A stretch of 6,350 bases of DNA. It comes from Lachnospiraceae bacterium (GTDB lineage: Bacteria; Bacillota; Clostridia; Lachnospirales; Lachnospiraceae). Under the pieces are notes generated by a model. It had not been told where the DNA came from. It saw only the letters and a program-made list of their open reading frames with translations, and searched no databases. The DNA is taken from the NCBI GenBank assembly GCA_900772675.1, contig CAAGRM010000250.1:1-6350 (forward strand), given 5' to 3'. Below, piece by piece: positions 1 to 5,376 of this stretch. Position numbers and translations under genes: made by a program. Positions within the stretch are counted from its first letter, which is position 1; each line of letters starts with the position of its first letter.

Positions 1-7
1 CCTTCAG

Positions 8-79
8 CAGTTCGTAGGGGAATCGAACCCCTGTTTTCGCCGTGAGAGGGCGACGTCTTAGCCTCTTGACCAACGAACC
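8..79 (-). tRNA. tRNA-Glu, anticodon CTC
   Basis: The minus strand folds into a complete 72-nt cloverleaf. The acceptor stem is GGTTCGT with ACGAACT (first pair a G-U wobble), the D stem is GTC/GAC, and the anticodon stem is TCGCC/GGCGA around the loop CTCTCAC. The T arm is AGGGG-TTCGATT-CCCCT and the discriminator base is G. The anticodon is CTC (plus-strand positions 44-46), which reads GAG glutamate codons; the body closely resembles bacterial tRNA-Glu. The 3' CCA is not encoded: the bases after the discriminator are CTGAAGG, so CCA must be added by a nucleotidyltransferase. The gene is transcribed leftwards from its own promoter, and any terminator or further tRNA genes lie outside the window. 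Confidence 0.96.
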
Positions 80-89
80 GTACTCGCTT

Positions 90-118
90 ATAATACACGA
101 TATCCGGAGAAAATGCAA
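90..118 (-). promoter_or_regulatory. Promoter of the tRNA-Glu gene
   Basis: Read on the minus strand there is a -35 box TTGCAT (plus 113-118), a 17-nt spacer, and a -10 box TATTAT (plus 90-95). Transcription would start near position 83, only a few bases before the mature tRNA 5' end at 79. The bases after the -10 box read AAGCGAG. A GC-containing discriminator of this kind is typical of stringently controlled stable-RNA promoters, but stringent control here is inference. A/T tracts directly upstream of the -35 box could act as an UP element. Confidence 0.85.
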
Positions 119-185
119 GTATTTTTTTGAAAAAATTTTAAAAAATTTCAAAAATTAGCGAAATTCGCATTTTACTTGCATTTTC
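109..185. repeat. 13-bp inverted repeat holding both divergent -35 boxes
   Basis: GAAAATGCAAGTA at 109-121 is the exact reverse complement of TACTTGCATTTTC at 173-185. Each arm contains the TTGCAT -35 box of one divergent promoter, so the two promoters share an identical 13-bp -35 region. The arms are separated by 51 bp of very AT-rich DNA. The symmetry breaks immediately outside both ends of the arms. It could be a shared regulator site or simply two copies of a favoured -35 context. Confidence 0.8.
122..165. other. Phased A-tract region, probably curved DNA
   Basis: Between the divergent promoters there is a T7 run at 122-128, followed by A6T4 at 130-139, A6T3 at 140-148, A5T2 at 150-156 and AAATT at 161-165. 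The A runs begin at 130, 140, 150 and 161, close to one helical turn apart. That is the arrangement known to give intrinsic bending. The nearest tracts also occupy the UP-element position of each promoter. Curvature and promoter stimulation are inferred from spacing and were not calculated. Confidence 0.65.
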
Positions 186-203
186 GGCCATTTATGATAT
201 GAT
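176..203 (+). promoter_or_regulatory. Promoter of the HAD phosphatase gene
   Basis: The -35 box TTGCAT is at 176-181 and the -10 box TATGAT at 198-203, with a 16-nt spacer. Transcription should start near 210, leaving a leader of about 47 nt before the ATG at 257. A second TATGAT at 193-198 overlaps the -10 box but is too close to the -35 box. A palindrome GCGAA-A-TTCGC (158-168) lies just upstream of the -35 box and could be an operator or part of an upstream activating region. Confidence 0.75.
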
Positions 204-256
204 AAAACAAACAAATGTTCTAAAAGAAAGACGACAATCATAAAGGAGAATTACGA

Positions 257-922
257 ATGAAACAATACAAAGGAGCTATTTTTGATCTGGATGGAACGCT
301 GCTTGATTCCATGCGGGTATGGGATGACATTGATCTTGCCTTTTTGAAGAAGAGAGGACTTGCTGTGCCGCCGGATTATCAGGAAGCAATTACGCCGCTT
401 GGATTTTTGGAGGCTGCCCGCTATACGATCAGGAGATTCGGCTTTTCGGAAACACCGGATGAGCTGATGCGGGAGTGGAACCAGATGGCAGTTGACGCTT
501 ATACCCATGAAGTGGCATTAAAAGAAAGTGCGGCAGAATATCTTCACTTTTTAAAGAAAAAGGGAATTCGCATGGCAGTTGCCACCTCATCAAATCCGGA
601 ACTCTATGAACCGGCATTAAAAAGGAACGGTATTTATGAATGCTTCGATGCGTTTGTTACCGTTTCGGAAGTAACACGCGGCAAAGGCTTCCCGGATATT
701 TATGAGAAGGCGGCTGAAAAGCTGTCTCTTTTGCCGGAACAGTGCGTTGTATATGAAGACATTCTGGCCGGAATCAAGGGCGCTAAGACGGGTGGATTTG
801 CGACGGTGGGTGTGTATGATAAAAGTAGCGAGGGAAACCGTGCGGAGATGGAACAGATGGCAGACCGTTATGTGTTCTCGTTTGATGAGCTGATGAAGGA
901 AGGAGATTCTTTCTTTAAATAA
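257..922 (+). CDS. HAD-superfamily phosphatase (beta-phosphoglucomutase-like)
   Basis: This 221-residue cytoplasmic protein belongs to the haloacid dehalogenase superfamily, which hydrolyses or transfers phosphate through a phospho-aspartate. Motif I is FDLDGTLLDS, with nucleophile Asp10 and acid/base Asp12. Motif II is VATSS, with Thr110 or Ser111. Motif III supplies Lys143 in RGKGFPD, and motif IV is VVYEDILAG with Glu167 and Asp168. An alpha-helical cap fits between motif I and motif II (about residues 19-95), so it is a subfamily IA enzyme of normal length. The catalytic set is intact. The substrate cannot be read from sequence; sugar phosphates are common for close relatives, so I give no gene symbol. 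The start is set by AAAGGAG at 242-248, 8 nt before the ATG. It is first after its own promoter. I see no terminator before the topoisomerase genes, so some read-through is possible. No functional link to those genes is evident. Confidence 0.9.
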   Translation: MKQYKGAIFDLDGTLLDSMRVWDDIDLAFLKKRGLAVPPDYQEAITPLGFLEAARYTIRRFGFSETPDELMREWNQMAVDAYTHEVALKESAAEYLHFLKKKGIRMAVATSSNPELYEPALKRNGIYECFDAFVTVSEVTRGKGFPDIYEKAAEKLSLLPEQCVVYEDILAGIKGAKTGGFATVGVYDKSSEGNRAEMEQMADRYVFSFDELMKEGDSFFK

Positions 923-926
923 AATC

Positions 927-956
927 TTGCTATTCCGGATACAAAAATGATATAAT
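927..956 (+). promoter_or_regulatory. Promoter of the topoisomerase operon
   Basis: A -35-like TTGCTA (927-932), an 18-nt spacer and a consensus -10 box TATAAT (951-956) are preceded by TG at 948-949, giving an extended -10. It starts only a few bases after the phosphatase stop codon, and transcription should begin near 963. The topoisomerase pair can therefore be expressed independently of the phosphatase gene. Confidence 0.8.
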
Positions 957-962
957 AAAATA

Positions 963-1047
963 CTGTGCCCCAAAATACAATATGTTTTGGAAAAAAGGAA
1001 AGTAAGAAAATAAAAATGACAGTAACATAAGTGAGGATAGAATAGTT
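963..1047 (+). other. 5' leader of the topoisomerase operon
   Basis: This is a leader of roughly 85 nt between the predicted start site and the ATG of the B subunit. It contains a modest hairpin (CCAAAA at 970-975 with TTTTGG at 985-990, loop of 9 nt) that is not followed by a U-run, so it is not a terminator. The rest is A-rich. The ribosome binding site is GTGAGGA at 1031-1037, about 10 nt before the start codon and weaker than those of the two other complete genes. I see no known riboswitch or T-box pattern. Confidence 0.5.
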
Positions 1048-2973
1048 ATGCCAAAAAAAGAAGCGTATGATGCCAGCAGTATTTCCGTGCTGGAAGGTCT
1101 CGAGGCGGTGCGCAAACGTCCTGGTATGTATATCGGAAGTACATCGCGAAAGGGCCTGAATCATCTGATTTATGAAATTGTAGATAATGCGGTGGATGAG
1201 CACCTTGCAGGCTATTGCGATACCATCCACGTAACGCTGGAAGCGGATGGTTCTGCGACAGTAACCGATAATGGCCGTGGTATTCCGGTCGGCATGCATG
1301 AAAAAGGCGTTCCGGCAGAACGCCTCGTTTTTACAACACTGCACGCAGGCGGCAAATTTGACAACAATGCATATAAGACCAGTGGCGGCCTTCATGGTGT
1401 TGGTTCTTCGGTCGTCAATGCACTCTCTACGTACCTTGATGTCCAGGTCAGTCTTGGAGGCTGGGTTTACCATGATCGCTATGAGCGTGGCATTCCGGTG
1501 CAGGAGCTTGATGAGGATGGCTTGCTGCCGAAAATCGGAAAAACGAAGAACAGCGGAACACGGATTAACTTTCTTCCGGATCCGGAAATTTTTGAAAAAA
1601 CCCGTTTTTCTGCGACAGAGGTAAAAAGCCGTCTCCACGAGACTGCTTATCTGAATCCGGCTCTTATCATCTATTTTTCCGATCTGCGCGACGGAAAGGA
1701 AGAACATCTGACGTATCATGAACCGGATGGTATTGTGGGCTTTGTGCGGGATCTGAATAAGAACAAAGAGGCGATTCATGAACCGATCTACTTTAAAGGT
1801 GAGTCGGAAGGAATCACAGTGGAATGTGCCTTCCAGTATATCAATGAATTTCAGGAGAATGTACTTGGCTTTTGCAACAATATTTACAACGCGGAGGGAG
1901 GTACACACATTTCCGGTTTCAAATCGACCTTTACAACGATCATGAACAGCTATGCGAGGGAAATTGGCGTTCTGAAGGAAAAAGACAACAATTTTACCGG
2001 ATCGGATATCCGAAATGGTATGACGGCTGTTATTTCCATTAAGCATCCGGATCCACGCTTTGAAGGTCAGACAAAAACAAAACTGGACAATCCGGACGCG
2101 GCGAAGGCGGCTGGAAAAGTGACGGGCGAGGAGATTCCGTTGTATTTTGACCGAAATCTGGAAATTTTAAAGAATGTTCTCGCCTGCGCAGAGCGTTCGG
2201 CCAAAATCCGCAGAAGTGAAGAAAAAGCAAAGACGAATATGCTGACAAAACAGAAATATTCCTTTGATACGAACGGAAAGCTGGCAAACTGCGAGAAAAA
2301 AGATCCATCTCTCTGCGAGATCTTCATTGTCGAGGGAGATTCTGCAGGCGGTTCTGCCAAGACCGCGCGCGACCGCAATTTCCAGGCGATTCTGCCGATC
2401 CGCGGAAAAATCCTGAACGTAGAGAAAGCATCTATTGACAAGGTGCTGGCGAATGCAGAGATTAAATCTATGATCAATGCATTCGGCTGCGGCTTTTCGG
2501 AGGGCTACGGCAATGATTTTGACATCACAAAACTCCGCTACGATAAGATTATTATTATGGCAGATGCGGATGTCGATGGTGCGCATATTTCGACATTGCT
2601 TCTGACACTGTTTTATCGTTTTATGCCGGAACTGATCTACGAAGGACATGTCTATCTTGCGATGCCGCCTCTTTACAAGGCAATGCCGTCTCGTGGAAAA
2701 GAAGAGTATCTGTACGACGATAAGGCACTGGAAAAATACAGAAAGACACACAAAGAGAAATTTACGCTGCAGCGCTACAAAGGTCTTGGAGAAATGGATC
2801 CGGAGCAGCTCTGGGAGACAACCTTAAATCCGGAGACACGACTTTTAAAGCGCGTCGAAATTGAAGATGCCCGTATGGCCTCAGACGTAACGGAAGTGCT
2901 GATGGGAACTGAGGTTCCGCCGCGGAAAGCATTTATTTATGAGCATGCAACCGACGCGGAACTGGATATCTAA
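1048..2973 (+). CDS. parE: Type IIA DNA topoisomerase subunit B (ParE/GyrB family)
   Basis: This is the ATP-binding subunit of a type IIA topoisomerase, which with the downstream A subunit passes one DNA duplex through another. Its 641 residues match the usual Gram-positive length. The GHKL ATPase domain (about 1-215) has catalytic Glu43 and Mg-binding Asn47 in YEIVDNAVDE, then Asp74 in DNGRGIP, then GLHGVGS at 114-120. The transducer domain (about 225-395) has QTKTKL at 341-346, with Lys343 as the likely ATP-contacting lysine. The TOPRIM domain (about 423-535) has VEGDSAGGSA with Glu429, and ADADVDGAH with Asp506, Asp508 and Asp510. The C-terminal part holds QRYKGLGEM at 575-583. No large Gram-negative insertion is present. 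The wording ILNVEKA and DADVDGAH is GyrB-like, yet the partner subunit is ParC-like, so the symbol is assigned mainly from the partner. The next Met is residue 27, inside the conserved KRPGMYIG motif, so the chosen start is secure. The alternative is a gyrB paralogue. Confidence 0.93.
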   Translation: MPKKEAYDASSISVLEGLEAVRKRPGMYIGSTSRKGLNHLIYEIVDNAVDEHLAGYCDTIHVTLEADGSATVTDNGRGIPVGMHEKGVPAERLVFTTLHAGGKFDNNAYKTSGGLHGVGSSVVNALSTYLDVQVSLGGWVYHDRYERGIPVQELDEDGLLPKIGKTKNSGTRINFLPDPEIFEKTRFSATEVKSRLHETAYLNPALIIYFSDLRDGKEEHLTYHEPDGIVGFVRDLNKNKEAIHEPIYFKGESEGITVECAFQYINEFQENVLGFCNNIYNAEGGTHISGFKSTFTTIMNSYAREIGVLKEKDNNFTGSDIRNGMTAVISIKHPDPRFEGQTKTKLDNPDAAKAAGKVTGEEIPLYFDRNLEILKNVLACAERSAKIRRSEEKAKTNMLTKQKYSFDTNGKLANCEKKDPSLCEIFIVEGDSAGGSAKTARDRNFQAILPIRGKILNVEKASIDKVLANAEIKSMINAFGCGFSEGYGNDFDITKLRYDKIIIMADADVDGAHISTLLLTLFYRFMPELIYEGHVYLAMPPLYKAMPSRGKEEYLYDDKALEKYRKTHKEKFTLQRYKGLGEMDPEQLWETTLNPETRLLKRVEIEDARMASDVTEVLMGTEVPPRKAFIYEHATDAELDI

Positions 2974-2991
2974 CAGGAAGGACAAAGGAAA

Positions 2992-5247
2992 ATGAGAGAA
3001 AAATCAGAAGATCAGATTATACGGACCGAATATTCTGAGGTAATGCAGAAATCTTATATTGATTATGCGATGAGTGTTATCATTTCCCGGGCGCTTCCGG
3101 ACGTGCGGGACGGATTAAAGCCGGTACAGCGCCGTACCCTGTACGATATGTACGAACTCGGAATCCAGTATGACAAACCGTTTCGAAAATGCGCACGTAT
3201 TGTCGGTGATACGATGGGTAAGTATCATCCGCATGGCGACAGCTCCATCTACGATGCCCTTGTTGTGATGGCGCAGGAATTCAAAAAAGGTCAGCCGCTC
3301 GTGGATGGCCATGGAAATTTTGGCTCAATCGAGGGCGACGGTGCAGCTGCTATGCGATATACCGAGGCGAGACTGCAGAAAATTACGCAGGAAGTTTACT
3401 TAAAAGATCTCGATAAAGATGTTGTCGATTTTGTACCGAACTTTGATGAGACAGAAAGAGAACCGTCTGTTTTGCCGGTGCGCGTGCCGAATCTGCTGCT
3501 AAACGGCGCGGATGGTATTGCAGTCGGTATGGCGACAAGCATTCCGCCGCACAACCTGTGTGAGATTGTAGATGCCGTTAAAGCGTATATGAAAAACAAT
3601 GACATCACAGTCAAAGGTCTGATGAAATATATCAAAGGACCGGATTTCCCAACCGGAGGGATCGTAGTAAACCAGGATGAACTTCTGTCAATTTACGAAA
3701 AAGGCGTTGGAAAGATTAAAATTCGCGGAAAAGTGGAAGTGGAGAAAGGAAGAAACGGAAAGCAGTACCTTGTGATTACGGAAATTCCATATCCGATGAT
3801 CGGCGCAAATATCGGAAAATTCCTGAATGATGTGGCAGGTCTTGTGGAGAGCAAGAAGGCACCGGAAATTGTTGATATCTCGAATCAATCCTCGAAAGAG
3901 GGAACGCGGATTGTACTCGAACTGAAAAAAGGTGCGGATGTCGAGCGGATCACGAATCTGCTGTACAAAAAAACACGTCTGGAGGACACATTTGGTGTCA
4001 ACATGCTTGCTGTAGCGGACGGAAGACCGGAGACTTTGAGTCTTAAGCAGGTGATAGAGCATCATGTTGATTTTCAATTTGAAGTAGCAACCCGCAAATA
4101 TCAGAATCTGCTCCGGAAAGAGATGGAACGCCGGGAAGTGCAGGAAGGTCTGATAAAAGCATGTGATGTAATTGATCTGATTATCGAAATTCTGCGCGGA
4201 AGTAAGACACAGAAGCAGGTAAAGGAATGCCTGATTATGGGAGTGACAGACGGTATCCGTTTTAAATCGAAGGCGAGCGAACGGATGGCGGCGCAGCTCT
4301 GCTTTACAGAGCGTCAGGCAGCTGCAATTCTGGAAATGCGTTTACAGAAGCTGATCGGACTGGAAGTGGAAGCTCTGCTGAAGGACCATGAGGCCACCGT
4401 GGCGAAGATTACAAAATATGAAGATATCCTGAACAATTATGATTCGATGTCTGAGGTTATTATAGAGGATCTGACGCGGATCAGAAAGGAGTATGGACAT
4501 AAGCGGAAAACGGCAATTGAGAATGCCGAGGCAATTGTACTGGAAGAGCCGAAAATAGAAGAAATGGACATTGTCTTCTTGATGGATCGGTTCGGTTATG
4601 CAAAAACAATTGATACATCTGCATATGAACGAAACAAAGAAGCGGTTCATAATGAGAACAAATACGTATTCCGGTGTAAAAATACGGATAAGATATGTGT
4701 CTTTACAGACCTTGGAATGATGCACAGCATCAAGGTAATGGATATTCCGTTTGGACGGTTCCGTGACAAGGGAACTCCGATTGACAATCTTGGAAATTAC
4801 AGCAGTCAGAAGGAGCAGATGATTTATGTCGATGCGCTGGAAAATATTAAAAACAGCATGCTGTTGTTTGTCAGTGCAGCCGGCATGGTGAAGCTTGTCC
4901 ATGGATCCGAATTTGATGTAGTGAAACGAACCATTGCAGCAACGAAGCTTTCCTCGGAGGAAGATCGTCTGATTCTTGCGGAAGTTTGCCGGGAGCAGGA
5001 GTATGTGGTGCTGCAGACGAAAAACGGTATTTTCCTGCGCTTCCTTACCAGTGAAGTGCCGGAAAAGAAAAAAGCAGCGATCGGTGTACGCGGCATCCGC
5101 ATGACGGAGGATGACAGCGTAGAACACGCTTATTTGCTTGCCAGCCGGATGGAGTACACAATCACATACCATGACAAGGAAATTTCGCTGACATCCAAAA
5201 TTAAGCTTGCAAAGCGCGATACAAAGGGAACGAAAATCCGCGTATAA
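2992..5247 (+). CDS. parC: Type IIA DNA topoisomerase subunit A (ParC-like)
   Basis: This is the DNA-cleaving subunit that forms the transient tyrosyl-DNA gate. Of 751 residues, the N-terminal breakage-reunion core covers about 30-500. It contains GLKPVQRR (41-48), the quinolone region GKYHPHGDSSIYD (76-88), the catalytic pair Arg122-Tyr123 in AAAMRYTEAR, and the DNA-intercalating Ile176 in GIAVGMATS. The C-terminal DNA-binding domain (about 525-751) shows five beta-pinwheel-like repeats starting near 526, 569, 622, 671 and 721. Where gyrase has the GyrA box QRRGGKG, this protein reads YERNKEAVHN (545-554), so the wrapping motif is absent. With the short length (E. coli ParC is about 750, GyrA about 875) this points to topoisomerase IV, whose role is decatenation and relaxation at chromosome segregation. 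It lies 18 nt after the B-subunit stop, with AGGAAGG at 2975-2981 as ribosome binding site. The alternative is a GyrA paralogue with a degenerate box. Confidence 0.93.
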   Translation: MREKSEDQIIRTEYSEVMQKSYIDYAMSVIISRALPDVRDGLKPVQRRTLYDMYELGIQYDKPFRKCARIVGDTMGKYHPHGDSSIYDALVVMAQEFKKGQPLVDGHGNFGSIEGDGAAAMRYTEARLQKITQEVYLKDLDKDVVDFVPNFDETEREPSVLPVRVPNLLLNGADGIAVGMATSIPPHNLCEIVDAVKAYMKNNDITVKGLMKYIKGPDFPTGGIVVNQDELLSIYEKGVGKIKIRGKVEVEKGRNGKQYLVITEIPYPMIGANIGKFLNDVAGLVESKKAPEIVDISNQSSKEGTRIVLELKKGADVERITNLLYKKTRLEDTFGVNMLAVADGRPETLSLKQVIEHHVDFQFEVATRKYQNLLRKEMERREVQEGLIKACDVIDLIIEILRGSKTQKQVKECLIMGVTDGIRFKSKASERMAAQLCFTERQAAAILEMRLQKLIGLEVEALLKDHEATVAKITKYEDILNNYDSMSEVIIEDLTRIRKEYGHKRKTAIENAEAIVLEEPKIEEMDIVFLMDRFGYAKTIDTSAYERNKEAVHNENKYVFRCKNTDKICVFTDLGMMHSIKVMDIPFGRFRDKGTPIDNLGNYSSQKEQMIYVDALENIKNSMLLFVSAAGMVKLVHGSEFDVVKRTIAATKLSSEEDRLILAEVCREQEYVVLQTKNGIFLRFLTSEVPEKKKAAIGVRGIRMTEDDSVEHAYLLASRMEYTITYHDKEISLTSKIKLAKRDTKGTKIRV

Positions 5248-5314
5248 ACGGATGGCTGATCTGCCGACTCGAAAAGAACGCTGTTCAGAAGGAAAAGCAA
5301 GAGATCATCGAACG

Positions 5315-5376
5315 AAAAAGGGCATCTGTCCGACACCGGGACCGGTACGGACAGACGCCTTTTGTTCTCGTTTTTT
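5315..5376. terminator. Bidirectional terminator between convergent genes
   Basis: TCTGTCCG (5325-5332) pairs with CGGACAGA (5348-5355). After one A-C mismatch the stem continues with GGC/GCC, a G-U pair and AAA/TTT down to 5317/5363. The loop can itself pair ACCGG with CCGGT (5335-5346). On the plus strand the stem runs into TTTTG and then T6 at 5371-5376; on the minus strand it is followed by T5 (5315-5319 read in reverse). It can thus end both the topoisomerase operon and citrate synthase transcription. The 67 bases from the parC stop to 5314 hold nothing else I can support. Confidence 0.88.

Noticed and set aside
79..79. G1-U72 wobble at the end of the tRNA acceptor stem as a sign of a decayed tRNA gene
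   Set aside because: All other stems are intact, the promoter is strong, and terminal G-U pairs occur in functional tRNA-Glu genes.
970..990. Hairpin CCAAAA/TTTTGG as a terminator of the phosphatase gene
   Set aside because: The stem is short and AT-rich and is followed by GGAAAAAAGG, not a T-run. It lies downstream of a good promoter and is more likely leader structure.
1016..1030. Four-codon upstream frame (Met-Thr-Val-Thr-stop) in the topoisomerase leader
   Set aside because: Its only candidate ribosome binding site is poorly spaced, and such short frames are common by chance in A-rich leaders.
868..2046. Long minus-strand open frame of 392 codons opposite the 5' half of the topoisomerase B gene
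   Set aside because: It lies antisense to a highly conserved gene, its translation shows no recognisable motif and is rich in scattered Cys, Arg and Ile, and it also runs into the phosphatase gene. It is a shadow of the coding frame.
4342..5172. Minus-strand open frame of 276 codons opposite the topoisomerase A gene
   Set aside because: No family resemblance; explained by codon bias of the sense gene.
5276..5286. Small hairpin GAAC-GCT-GTTC after the parC stop
   Set aside because: Only four pairs and no T-run; the large hairpin further downstream explains termination.
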